DNA from: Bacillota bacterium | Lineage (GTDB): Bacteria; Bacillota; Dethiobacteria; DTU022; UBA8154 | NCBI GenBank assembly: GCA_012728375.1 | Contig: JAAYFF010000023.1 | Location: 1 to 43,985 of the forward strand | Length of the DNA: 43,985 nucleotides | Direction of reading: 5' to 3' | Part shown: piece after piece, positions 31,321 to 39,957 of the stretch | Layout of the letters: the number at the start of each line of letters is the position of its first letter | How positions within the stretch are numbered: the first letter of the stretch is position 1 | Notes under the pieces: generated by a model | Database searches by the model: none | The model's input: the letters and a program-made list of their open reading frames with translations, nothing else | Told to the model about the DNA's origin: nothing | Position numbers and translations under genes: made by a program

Positions 31321-31363
31321 AATAGCGCTCTCACTTCATTAGTATATGGTGTTAGCGCTTATT
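31321..31363 (+). terminator. Hairpin after rplT
   Basis: AATAGCGCT and AGCGCTTATT pair with one bulge around a loop of about 24 bases that itself contains CAC/GTG. A T-rich stretch follows. It probably ends the infC operon. Confidence 0.5.
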
Positions 31364-31408
31364 ACTTTATTTTGGAATCGTACGGAAATATGGGGATAAT
31401 ATAATATT

Positions 31409-32200
31409 ATGATTGCCGATGTCTCTCTTCCGCTTCGTTTACTGAAAGAATACCGCAAGTTATCTATGAGGAAGTTCAGGAATAAGAATGGGAAAATGAT
31501 TTTAGAGGGAAACCAGCTTCTTGAAGAAGCACTGTCAGCCGGTGTAACACTGGAAAGTCTGATTTATACTGCTCAATTTGCATCAAAACCCGGAGCGGAG
31601 GGATTAATAACAAAGATTGATAAAAACAGAATTTTCCGGGTAGACACCTCAACCTTTGCCAAAATTGCCCAAACGGACACACCCCAGGGAGTAGCAGCGA
31701 TCGCCCGCATTCCTGAAAAACAGTACGATGCTTTTTATAAAAAGGGGTTCTTTCTTATCTTGGACCGTATACAGGATCCGGGCAATTTGGGTACTATTAT
31801 CAGAACAGCTGCTGCTGCAAGGGTAAACGGTATTATTCTTTTGGAAGGCACGGCTGATCCGTATAACCCCAAAGCTTTACGAGCTTCCATGGGAGGTATC
31901 TTTTACGTTCCTATTGTTTCGGAGGTTGAACTGCCCGATTGGTTTGACATTATGAAAAGGCAGGGTATTCAATTAATTGCCGCCGACCCCGGAGGCAACA
32001 CTGCCTATTACAATGTTGATTTTAACATGCCCAGTGCAGTAATTATCGGCAACGAAAGCAGGGGAGTGAGGAAAGCTTTACTGGAAAAAGCAGAAATTAA
32101 AGCTTTTATTCCCTTACATGGTAAGTTTAATACCCTTAACGCTGCTGTTGCAGCGGCGGCTTTTGTCCTGGAAAACGAACGTCAGAAAAATTTCCAATAA
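31409..32200 (+). CDS. ysgA: TrmH-family RNA 2'-O-ribose methyltransferase (YsgA/RlmB-like)
   Basis: This 263-aa SpoU/TrmH-family enzyme has an N-terminal L30e-like substrate-binding domain and a knotted SPOUT domain. Motifs are NLGTIIRTAAA, IIGNESRGV and IPLHGKFNTLNAAVAAA, the three hallmarks of the family. It transfers a methyl group from SAM to a ribose in rRNA or tRNA. In many Firmicutes this gene (ysgA) stands directly before pheS, as here. The start ATG at 31409 has only a GGGGATAA site. It follows rplT after 134 bases. Confidence 0.92.
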   Translation: MIADVSLPLRLLKEYRKLSMRKFRNKNGKMILEGNQLLEEALSAGVTLESLIYTAQFASKPGAEGLITKIDKNRIFRVDTSTFAKIAQTDTPQGVAAIARIPEKQYDAFYKKGFFLILDRIQDPGNLGTIIRTAAAARVNGIILLEGTADPYNPKALRASMGGIFYVPIVSEVELPDWFDIMKRQGIQLIAADPGGNTAYYNVDFNMPSAVIIGNESRGVRKALLEKAEIKAFIPLHGKFNTLNAAVAAAAFVLENERQKNFQ

Positions 32201-32211
32201 TTACTTCAACA

Positions 32212-32240
32212 TTGTCATTTTAAATGAATTGTGCTATAAT
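32212..32240 (+). promoter_or_regulatory. Promoter of yqzL-T-box-pheST
   Basis: TTGTCA, 17 bases and a perfect TATAAT. Its transcript would begin near 32247 and include yqzL, the T-box and pheST. Confidence 0.8.
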
Positions 32241-32282
32241 TGATACAGGTTCCTGAAAGATTTTAGGAAAGGGGTCATTTTT

Positions 32283-32378
32283 ATGTTGACCGCCGAATTT
32301 TTCTGGAAATTGTTTGAAAGTACAGGATCAGTAGCTGCTTATTTATTATATAAATGCCTTTGCTCGTATCACAACTAA
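32283..32378 (+). CDS. yqzL: YqzL-like small protein, 31 aa
   Basis: The ORF reads MLTAEFFWKLFESTGSV followed by A-A-Y-L-L-Y-K, matching the short YqzL family (pattern: ...W-x-x-F-x-x-T-G-x-x-x-A-Y-L-L-Y-K). An AAAGGGG site lies about 10 bases before the ATG. The function is unknown. It is placed between the pheST promoter and the T-box, so it is transcribed whether or not the T-box reads through. Confidence 0.75.
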   Translation: MLTAEFFWKLFESTGSVAAYLLYKCLCSYHN

Positions 32379-32387
32379 ATAATGCTA

Positions 32388-32626
32388 AGACCATGAAGGG
32401 GAAGAGTAATCATGTGCTCAATCTGCAGAGAGGGGGGCCCTGGCTGAAAGCCTTCTGAAGAGGCCTTGACGAAGTTCGCCCCGGAGTTAACGGTTGAAAG
32501 GCCAAGGCCGTGTAAGCCGTTTCGGAATATACCGTTATCGCTTTGGAGAGAACTCCTCAGTGAGTTAATAAGGGTGGTACCGCGGAAAACTTTCGTCCCA
32601 TACAAGATAAGGGCCGAAAGTTTTTT
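32388..32626 (+). promoter_or_regulatory. T-box riboswitch (phenylalanine specifier)
   Basis: Conserved elements appear in order: an AGTAA-containing 5' specifier-loop side (about 32408), AGAGAG, the distal loop, then GAAGTTCG with specifier TTC (Phe). The TTC sits just before the CCCC that pairs with GGGG at the base of stem I. The T-box sequence AGGGTGGTACCGCG is at 32571-32584. A terminator stem AAAACTTTCG/CGAAAGTTTT with a T run ends at 32626. Uncharged tRNA-Phe would stabilise the antiterminator and induce pheST. Confidence 0.93.
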
Positions 32627-32704
32627 AGTTTAACTTGAGGTAAAAAGGTTAAAAATACAGTTATTAATAATTTTACCAGTTCGTTACAGGGAGGTTAAAT
32701 TTTG

Positions 32705-33739
32705 ATGCAGGAAAATATTCATGAAAAGATCGAGGAATTGCGATCACAATTCCAGCAAAGCATTAATGGGGCACTTGATCTCGAAGCATTGGAGAAACTT
32801 AGGATAAAGTTTCTGGGGAAGAAAGGAGAGGTAACCGCCTTAATGCGCACAGTGGGCCGGTTACCGGCTGAAGAGAGGCCTTTATTTGGAAAATTGCTGA
32901 ATGAATTTAAAAATGCCGCTGAAGAAATGCTCGAAAGCCGAAAGAAGCAGCTTAAAGAAAAAGATGCTTCTTTGCGCTGGGAAAAAGAGCGCCTGGATAT
33001 GACACTCCCTGGGAAGCCTTTTCAACTTGGCAGAAAACATCCGCTGACCCTTATTTCTGAGGAAATTGAAGAGATTTTTTCGTGTATGGGTTTTCAAATT
33101 GTTGAAGGTCCTGAAGTTGAACTGGACTATTATAACTTTGAGGCGCTTAATATGCCTAAAGAACACCCTGCCAGGGATATGCAGGACTCATTTTACATAA
33201 ATTCGGAAGTCCTTTTGCGTACACATACTTCTCCTATGCAAATCAGGGCTATGGAAGCCATGGCGCCGCGGCTTCCTGTCAGGATTATCTGCCCGGGAAA
33301 AGTTTTTCGCCGGGATGACGACATGACACATTCACCCATGTTTCATCAGGTTGAGGGTTTGGTAGTGGACAAGGGGATCACAATGGCCGACTTGAAAGGA
33401 ATTTTGTTGCTTTTTACAAGGGAAATGTTCGGCGAGGGAAGAGAGCTTCGTTTTAGGCCGAGTTTTTTCCCATTTACGGAACCCAGCGCTGAAGTGGATA
33501 TTTCCTGTATTATTTGCGGAGGGAGCGGGTGCAGGACTTGCGGAGGCACTGGATGGCTTGAGATACTGGGATCAGGAATGGTTCATCCGCGAGTGCTCGA
33601 AGTATCAGGTTACAACCCCGAAGAAGTAACAGGTTTTGCTTTTGGAATGGGCATCGAACGCATTGCCATGCTCAAGTACGGAATAGAAGATATCCGCCTT
33701 TTCTATCAAAATGATCTTCGCATGCTGCAGCAATATTGA
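32705..33739 (+). CDS. pheS: Phenylalanyl-tRNA synthetase alpha subunit
   Basis: This 344-aa class II catalytic subunit has an N-terminal coiled-coil for tRNA binding (about 1-90). The catalytic core follows, with motif 2 [18 protein letters not shown] and the cysteine-containing [23 protein letters not shown] segment near the end (shown in parts). Motif 3 is [14 protein letters not shown]. It pairs with PheT as an (alpha-beta)2 enzyme. GGGAGG precedes the start; the TTG at 32702 is a close alternative. Confidence 0.97.
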   Translation: MQENIHEKIEELRSQFQQSINGALDLEALEKLRIKFLGKKGEVTALMRTVGRLPAEERPLFGKLLNEFKNAAEEMLESRKKQLKEKDASLRWEKERLDMTLPGKPFQLGRKHPLTLISEEIEEIFSCMGFQIVEGPEVELDYYNFEALNMPKEHPARDMQDSFYINSEVLLRTHTSPMQIRAMEAMAPRLPVRIICPGKVFRRDDDMTHSPMFHQVEGLVVDKGITMADLKGILLLFTREMFGEGRELRFRPSFFPFTEPSAEVDISCIICGGSGCRTCGGTGWLEILGSGMVHPRVLEVSGYNPEEVTGFAFGMGIERIAMLKYGIEDIRLFYQNDLRMLQQY

Positions 33740-33757
33740 ATGAAGGGAGACGTTTGC

Positions 33758-36184
33758 ATGAAAGTACCTTACAACTGGCTCCGGGATTACGTTGAAATTG
33801 AATTATTACCGGAAGAACTGGCAGAACGCTTGACTATGGCTGGGCTTGAAACGGGGGCAGTTAATGTTTTTGCCCCTTTGGGCGAAAAATTTGTTGCCGG
33901 CCGGATCGAATCGCTTCGGCAACACCCTTATGCTTCCAACCTCCAATTAGTCAAAGTCGACATAGGTAACGAATTTTTGGAAGTTGTCTGTGGAGCTAAA
34001 AATATTAAAAAAGGAGATATGGTTCCCGTAGCCCTTACCGGCGCCGTGCTTCCGGGGGGAGCCGTCATCCGAGAGGCAGAAATTAAAGGAATCGTATCTC
34101 CGGGCATGCTTTGCTCCGGCGAAGAACTAGGGGTGGAGATTGCTGAAGACGAAGCGGGTATTATGCTTCTTGATATAAAATGTTCACCCGGAGACAGAAT
34201 AATCGACCTTCTTCCTTTTAATGAACCGGTCCTGGAAATAGATCTCACTCCCAACCGGGGTGACTGCTTGGGAATGCTGGGCATTGCCAGAGAAGTAGCT
34301 GCCATTACCGGGAAAAAAATAGTTCTTCCTCCAAATGAAGTCCAAGAGGAGGGAAAAGAGATTGATGAGCTGGCTGCTGTAGAAATAAAGGATCCGGACC
34401 TGTGTTTTCGTTATACCGCCAGAATAATGGAGGGTTTCTCCATTAAGCCGTCCCCCCTGAAAATGCAGTTTAGACTTCTCGCCGCAGGAATCCGTTCGAT
34501 CAATAACTTGGTTGATGTAACTAACTACGTTATGTGGGAAACCGGCTTTCCAATGCATGCTTTTGATTATGACAAACTTGCCGGTGGGAAAATTATCGTG
34601 CGCCGGGCAAAGCAAGGAGAAGAACTCGTTACCCTGGACGGAGTAAAAAGAATTCTCGATCCGAACGTACTCGTTATCGCCGATACCCGGGAACCCGTAG
34701 GTCTTGCCGGTGTCATGGGCGGGGAAAACACCGAGATTACCGCTGAAACGAACCGTCTTTTGCTGGAAGTGGCTTCCTTTAAACCAGTTAATATACGTAT
34801 GACAGCCAGAAAAATGAATCTTCCTTCGGAAGCTTCCCAGCGATATGAAAAGGGGGTAGACCCTGAAGGGGCCATCTTCGTCCAGAACAGGGCTGTTCGT
34901 TTGATAAATGAAATAGCCGGTGGAAAGATACTCCGCGGTATTATCGATAAATATCCGTATCCTATGCAAAAACGGGAGATAACCCTGCGAAAATCAAAGG
35001 TTCAAGAGATACTGGGGTATTCCCTGCCGGAAGATAGAATTAAAGAAATCCTTACAGGTTTAAGCCTTGTGGTTAAAAAGAAAGATATTCTTGAACATGA
35101 TGTTTCTTTTCATGTTGAGATTCCTTCTTTCCGCAATGATCTGCATATCGAAGTGGACTTAATTGAGGAACTGGCCAGGATTAACGGTTACGATAAAATA
35201 CCGATCACCTTGCCGGCCGGGGTTTTAACTTCCGGGAGGCGTTCTTTCGAGCAAAGGGTTATCTCCAAAATCAAAGAGACGCTTTTATCCTGCGGCCTTC
35301 AGGAGGTTATTACTTTTTCTTTCATCAATCCAAAACTCTTTGATCTATTGCAACTTCCCAGCGATGATATACGGCGTAATACCGTTAAATTGCAAAACCC
35401 CCTTACCGAAGACCAGTCGGTTTTGCGCACTACTTTAATACCCGAATTACTTAAGCTTTTGCAATATAATTTTAATCACCAGACTCAGAATCAATTTATC
35501 TTTGAAATAGGCAAGGTCTTTTTTCCATCAGAAAAAAATAAACTTCCCTTGGAAAAGAAATTTCTTGCACTTGTACTCAGCGGGAAAAAACCCCTTGGGG
35601 ATTGGCAAAATCCCCCGAAACCTCTCAGCTTCTATGAAATTAAGGGTATTTTGGAAACATTAATGCAAAGTCTTGGAATTAAAGAAACCCGCTGGGAAGA
35701 AGCAAGCTTGCCTTTACTGCATCCGGCAAGGGGATGCAAAATTTTAGTTCAGGGAAAAGAAATAGGTTTCGCCGGCTGCCTGCATCCTTTTCTGCAGGAA
35801 AAGCTGGACTTCAAGCAGGAAGTCTTTCTTGCAGAGTTAATGCTGGAACCTCTGTTGGAAGCATGTACATTAATACCTAAATTTCGTTCGCTTCCCCGTT
35901 TCCCCTCGGTACTCCGGGATGCGGCTTTTATTGTTTCCCGAAAAGTTAAAGCGGAGGATCTTTTGCAGACTATACGGACGCATGGCGGTGAGCTTCTGGA
36001 GGAAGTTGTTCTTTTCGACGTTTATGAGGGGAAACAAATTCCCGAAGATTGCCTCAGCATTGCCTTTGCCATGACATTCCGCCATCCGGATAAAACCCTG
36101 ACCGATGAGGAAATTGATCAGATCCTAGAAAAGGTGGCAATAGCGCTGCAGGAGAAGTTCAATGCGACTTTGCGCAAAAGTTAA
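33758..36184 (+). CDS. pheT: Phenylalanyl-tRNA synthetase beta subunit
   Basis: This 808-aa subunit has the tRNA-binding OB fold (about 40-150), the B3/B4 editing domain, B5, the non-catalytic core and a C-terminal FDX-ACB domain (about 715-808). The start MKVPYNWLRDYVEIEL and the ending IDQILEKVAIALQEKFNATLR are family-typical. The ATG at 33758 lies eight bases after AAGGGAGA, itself 18 bases after the pheS stop, so the two are co-transcribed under the T-box. An open extension to 33740 is not used. Confidence 0.96.
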   Translation: MKVPYNWLRDYVEIELLPEELAERLTMAGLETGAVNVFAPLGEKFVAGRIESLRQHPYASNLQLVKVDIGNEFLEVVCGAKNIKKGDMVPVALTGAVLPGGAVIREAEIKGIVSPGMLCSGEELGVEIAEDEAGIMLLDIKCSPGDRIIDLLPFNEPVLEIDLTPNRGDCLGMLGIAREVAAITGKKIVLPPNEVQEEGKEIDELAAVEIKDPDLCFRYTARIMEGFSIKPSPLKMQFRLLAAGIRSINNLVDVTNYVMWETGFPMHAFDYDKLAGGKIIVRRAKQGEELVTLDGVKRILDPNVLVIADTREPVGLAGVMGGENTEITAETNRLLLEVASFKPVNIRMTARKMNLPSEASQRYEKGVDPEGAIFVQNRAVRLINEIAGGKILRGIIDKYPYPMQKREITLRKSKVQEILGYSLPEDRIKEILTGLSLVVKKKDILEHDVSFHVEIPSFRNDLHIEVDLIEELARINGYDKIPITLPAGVLTSGRRSFEQRVISKIKETLLSCGLQEVITFSFINPKLFDLLQLPSDDIRRNTVKLQNPLTEDQSVLRTTLIPELLKLLQYNFNHQTQNQFIFEIGKVFFPSEKNKLPLEKKFLALVLSGKKPLGDWQNPPKPLSFYEIKGILETLMQSLGIKETRWEEASLPLLHPARGCKILVQGKEIGFAGCLHPFLQEKLDFKQEVFLAELMLEPLLEACTLIPKFRSLPRFPSVLRDAAFIVSRKVKAEDLLQTIRTHGGELLEEVVLFDVYEGKQIPEDCLSIAFAMTFRHPDKTLTDEEIDQILEKVAIALQEKFNATLRKS

Positions 36185-36225
36185 AAAGGATTTAGGAAAC
36201 CTCCGAAGAATAATATTTCTTGAAC

Positions 36226-36276
36226 AGAATAATATAATGCATCCCTGCTTGGCAACAATCAGGGATGCATTATTCT
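36226..36276 (+). terminator. Terminator after pheT
   Basis: A perfect 12-bp stem, AATGCATCCCTG with CAGGGATGCATT around a 12-base loop, is extended by AGAATAAT and ATTATTCT. It ends the T-box-controlled transcript. Confidence 0.75.
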
Positions 36277-36371
36277 AATTGACCTCATTGGGGCAGAATC
36301 ATTTACGCTTTTTCTATTTCGAAATGAAATGATGAGCTCAAGCGAAAATGCTTGAAAGGTGATAAGAGTTG

Positions 36372-36923
36372 ATGAACTGGCTTGATTATGTTCTCATCTT
36401 TATTTTTATACTCAATTTGTACAATGGTTTTCGAGACGGGTTTATCCGGCAGGTTGTAGGGTTGGCCAGTTTTTTTATTGCTCTTTATCTTTCTCTTTGC
36501 TGGAGCGGCGATATCAGCAATTATCTTCAGAGTTTTTTAAAGCTGGACCAGATAATTGGCGCTCTCTCTAAAGACGGGATTCCTGCAATATGGCTGGCAG
36601 AGGCGCTTCTAAATATTATTGCTTTTTTACTTGTTTTTTCACTGGTTGCTTTTTTATTAAAAATAATTACCAAAAAGCTTAAGATCTTAAACAAAATTCC
36701 AGTCATCGGTGCGGTTAATATTCTTCTTGGCGGAGCTTTCGGCATAATAAAAGGATTTTTGGTTATTTCCCTTGTTGTAGCCCTTATCTCGTTAATTAAA
36801 ACTCCCTTCTGGAGCAATACGGTGGAAGCATCCGTTGTTGTCGCCCTTTCGCAGCATTATTTGGCACTGCTTTTTAATTATGTTTTCCATCATGTGGTTG
36901 ATAACCTAGGACAGCCGGTGTAA
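36372..36923 (+). CDS. cvpA: CvpA-family membrane protein
   Basis: This 183-aa CvpA-family protein has four membrane segments (about 3-35, 60-85, 100-120, 125-150). The start MNWLDYVLIFIFILNLYNGFRDGFIRQ (shown in part) is typical. In E. coli CvpA is needed for colicin V secretion; in Firmicutes the gene usually stands before mutS2 and its role there is not defined. The ATG at 36372 follows AAAGGTGAT by seven bases. The zapA and polX genes often found here are missing. Confidence 0.85.
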   Translation: MNWLDYVLIFIFILNLYNGFRDGFIRQVVGLASFFIALYLSLCWSGDISNYLQSFLKLDQIIGALSKDGIPAIWLAEALLNIIAFLLVFSLVAFLLKIITKKLKILNKIPVIGAVNILLGGAFGIIKGFLVISLVVALISLIKTPFWSNTVEASVVVALSQHYLALLFNYVFHHVVDNLGQPV

Positions 36924-36943
36924 AAGGGAGGGGCTCTTTTATT

Positions 36944-37534
36944 GTGATCGATTATGAACCGCTGCCGGAGAAATATTTTGACAAGGATGCTTTGACCCTG
37001 GCACAGGCGCTTCTCGGCCGGGTGTTAGTGCATCATTCCCCGGAAGGCACGACCGCGGGGATAATTGTGGAGACAGAAGCTTACCTTTCCAAAAACGACC
37101 CGGCTTGCCATGCATCAAGGGGAAAAACAAAAAGAAATGCCGTCATGTTCGGCCCTCCCGGGAGGGCTTATATTTACTTCATTTATGGGATGTATTATTG
37201 TTTCAATGTGGTTGCCAATGCTCAAGAAATCGGCGAAGCCGTCCTTATCAGAGCTCTGGAACCGGTAGAAGGGCAGGAACTGATGAGAAAAAGACGAAAG
37301 AAAAGCCGGTCTTTTCTCGATTTAACTAACGGCCCGGGGAAACTTTGCATGGCCATGGGAATTGATTTGCAACTGAACGGCTTTCCCCTTTTTAAATTTC
37401 CCTTTTATCTGGGTAAAGGAATTGACATTGAGCTTGACATGATTAAAAGTTCGGGGCGTATCGGAATTAACCAGGCTCAAGATAAACCCTGGCGTTTTTT
37501 TCTGCAAGGTAACCAATTTGTATCCAGGAGATGA
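36944..37534 (+). CDS. 3-methyladenine DNA glycosylase (AAG/MPG family)
   Basis: This 196-aa AAG-type glycosylase removes 3-methyladenine, hypoxanthine and related damaged purines. Motifs are VETEAYL with the catalytic glutamate, D-P-A-C-H-A-x-R-G-K-T-K-R-N, MFGPPGRAYIYFIYGMYYCFNVV (in parts) and NGPGKLCMAMGI. It starts at GTG with a GGGAGGGG site. It lies between cvpA and mutS2 with gaps of 20 and 4 bases, forming a repair-centred operon that is unusual compared with the B. subtilis order. Confidence 0.93.
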   Translation: MIDYEPLPEKYFDKDALTLAQALLGRVLVHHSPEGTTAGIIVETEAYLSKNDPACHASRGKTKRNAVMFGPPGRAYIYFIYGMYYCFNVVANAQEIGEAVLIRALEPVEGQELMRKRRKKSRSFLDLTNGPGKLCMAMGIDLQLNGFPLFKFPFYLGKGIDIELDMIKSSGRIGINQAQDKPWRFFLQGNQFVSRR

Positions 37535-37538
37535 TAAT

Positions 37539-39944
37539 TTGATAAAAGCGATAGTTGCTCTTGAACTCCCCAAAATAATCGAGCAGCTGGAAAAATTTAC
37601 TAGAACCTCCCTGGGGAGGCAATTGGCTTCTTCATTAAAACCTTCTCTTTCTCCGGAGAAAGTTAACAGGCTTCAGGATGAGACATCGGAAGCGGTGGAA
37701 ATCATACGTGAAAATAAACTTTCCTTTGCACCCTGCGATGATCTTTTTCCCTATTTGCAACGGGCATCCAGAGGAGGAATACTCTCTGCCAAGGAACTGG
37801 TCGAGATCGGCTCTTTCTTAAAAGCCCTGGAAGCGGTGAAAACTACTTTTTTGAAATATGAATATGCCGCGGAAAGGTTTCCCCTGTTTCAAAAATATAT
37901 TGGCGCTCTTACTCTGTTTCCCTCTCTGTGCCATCAATTGCAGAAAACATTTCTGGAGAGCGGAGAGATTAGAGAAGATGCCACCCCGGTCCTTTACTCC
38001 CTTCACAGGGAGGAGAAGAATTTACAGGAACGGATTCATAAATGTATGGAATCCTACCTGCGCTCGCAACATTATCGCAAGTACCTGCAGGAGAACGTTA
38101 TTACTATTAGAAACGAACGTTATGTCCTTCCCGTTAAGCAGGAATACCGCAATTTTCTACCCGGGTTGGTTCATGACCAATCCGCCAGCGGCCAGACTCT
38201 TTTTATCGAGCCTTTCCCGGCCGTTGAATTAAATAATCAGCTTCAAATGGTAAAAAAACAAATTAATGAGGAGATTGAGCGTCTTTTATATCAACTTACC
38301 CTTTTAGTAGCCGGGAAAAGCGATGCCATCAGAGAGTCTCTGGAAATTTACGGTAAACTCGATTTTATTTTAGCCCGGGGGTACCTCAGTATAGCTCAGG
38401 ACGCGATAAGGCCTGTGGTGAACAATAGGGGATATATCCGGATTGTTCAGGGACGGCATCCTCTGATTCCCAACGAAAAAGTAATTCCCATCGACCTGCA
38501 TCTGGGCAGCGATTTTAACACCTTGATCATTACGGGACCCAACACGGGAGGCAAAACGGTAACATTAAAAATTATCGGCCTTTTCGTTCTGATGGCCCAA
38601 TGCGGCCTGCACCTTCCGGCGGAAAGCGGAACAGAGACGGCGGTGTTTGACGGTATTTGGGCGGATATAGGTGATGAGCAGAGTATGGAACAGTCTTTAA
38701 GTACTTTTTCCGGCCACATGAAAAACATTATTCAAATCGTTGAGGAAGCCTCGTCATCTTCCCTTGTTCTCCTCGATGAGATCGGTGCAGGAACCGATCC
38801 ATCGGAAGGTTCGGCACTGGCCATGGCAATCCTGGATGAACTTCATTTGCGGGGCGTAAAAACTGTTGCCACAACTCATATCAATGAATTAAAGATTTTT
38901 GCCCACATGAGGGAAGGAATGGAGAATGCTTCGATGGAATTCGATTCCACAACCATGGCTCCCACGTTCCGGCTTATGATCGGCGTTCCCGGTCAGAGCA
39001 ACGCTTTTGCTATCGCCGAAAGGCTGGGCCTTCATTCCCAAATAATCTCCAAGGCCCGTTCTTTTGTCCGCAAGGATTTTCTTGACCTGGATGAGGTTGT
39101 TAGCGGTCTTGTAGAGGAAAAACGGAAATTTGCCGAGAACAGCCGTGAAATTGAAGAAATTAAAATAGATATACAAGCCAACCTTCAAAAACTGGAAGAA
39201 GAAAAGAAAAAGCTTGAAAAACAGCGCAAGGATATTTTGCAAAAGGCCCGGGATGAAGCTTACAGCATTATCAGAAAAACAAAAAGAGAAACTGAAGGCA
39301 TTCTGAAAAAACTTTACCGTGCAGAAAGGGAACGGGAAAAAAGTACTACAGAAGCCCTTGCCCTTGGCGAAGAGGCCAGGAGCAGCCTTAAAAAATTGCA
39401 AGAGGACCTTTCTCTGAATAATGAAAGCACAGAGGCACGGAGGTCCTTAAAGGCAGAGGAGCTGCAAGAAGGTTTGGAGGTATATATAAACAGTCTTCGC
39501 AGCTACGGTCGTATAATTCGAATTTATACCGAAGAAGAAATACAGGTGCAGGCCGGATTGTTAAAGGTTAACACCCGTCTGAAGGATCTTTCTTTGCCTC
39601 TGGAAACAAAGAAAGCAGGAGAAAAGGGCAAGAATAGGGTTGTTTCCTCCCAAAAAAGCGAACAAATGGATCTTATTCGAGAAAAAAGCAATACCCTCAG
39701 GCCGCGGCTGGACCTGAGGGGGATGACCCTGGAAGAGGCTGTCTTAAAGCTGGATAAATATCTGGATGATGCTCTTCTAACCGGTCTGGATACTTTTGAT
39801 ATTATTCATGGGAAAGGTACAGGCAGGTTGCGCCAGGGAGTTCACCACTATTTAAAAAATTTGAACCAGGTGGCCGCTTTCCGGTTGGGTGGTGAAGGTG
39901 AAGGAGGTTCGGGCGCAACCATTGTTCAATTAAGAAAAAATTAA
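37539..39944 (+). CDS. mutS2: Endonuclease MutS2
   Basis: This 801-aa protein has an N-terminal clamp/lever region and a MutS ATPase with Walker A GPNTGGKT (about 333-340) and Walker B LVLLDEIGAGTDPSEGSALA (in parts). A long coiled coil covers about 505-640, with a C-terminal Smr nuclease domain (LDLRGMTLEEAV and HGKGTGRLRQGV, about 722-801). MutS2 acts on recombination intermediates and stalled, collided ribosomes rather than mismatches. The TTG at 37539 lies eight bases after AGGAG; the ATG at 37518 precedes that site. It ends 13 bases before the convergent PBP stop. Confidence 0.95.
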   Translation: MIKAIVALELPKIIEQLEKFTRTSLGRQLASSLKPSLSPEKVNRLQDETSEAVEIIRENKLSFAPCDDLFPYLQRASRGGILSAKELVEIGSFLKALEAVKTTFLKYEYAAERFPLFQKYIGALTLFPSLCHQLQKTFLESGEIREDATPVLYSLHREEKNLQERIHKCMESYLRSQHYRKYLQENVITIRNERYVLPVKQEYRNFLPGLVHDQSASGQTLFIEPFPAVELNNQLQMVKKQINEEIERLLYQLTLLVAGKSDAIRESLEIYGKLDFILARGYLSIAQDAIRPVVNNRGYIRIVQGRHPLIPNEKVIPIDLHLGSDFNTLIITGPNTGGKTVTLKIIGLFVLMAQCGLHLPAESGTETAVFDGIWADIGDEQSMEQSLSTFSGHMKNIIQIVEEASSSSLVLLDEIGAGTDPSEGSALAMAILDELHLRGVKTVATTHINELKIFAHMREGMENASMEFDSTTMAPTFRLMIGVPGQSNAFAIAERLGLHSQIISKARSFVRKDFLDLDEVVSGLVEEKRKFAENSREIEEIKIDIQANLQKLEEEKKKLEKQRKDILQKARDEAYSIIRKTKRETEGILKKLYRAEREREKSTTEALALGEEARSSLKKLQEDLSLNNESTEARRSLKAEELQEGLEVYINSLRSYGRIIRIYTEEEIQVQAGLLKVNTRLKDLSLPLETKKAGEKGKNRVVSSQKSEQMDLIREKSNTLRPRLDLRGMTLEEAVLKLDKYLDDALLTGLDTFDIIHGKGTGRLRQGVHHYLKNLNQVAAFRLGGEGEGGSGATIVQLRKN

Positions 39945-39957
39945 AGTTTATGTTATA

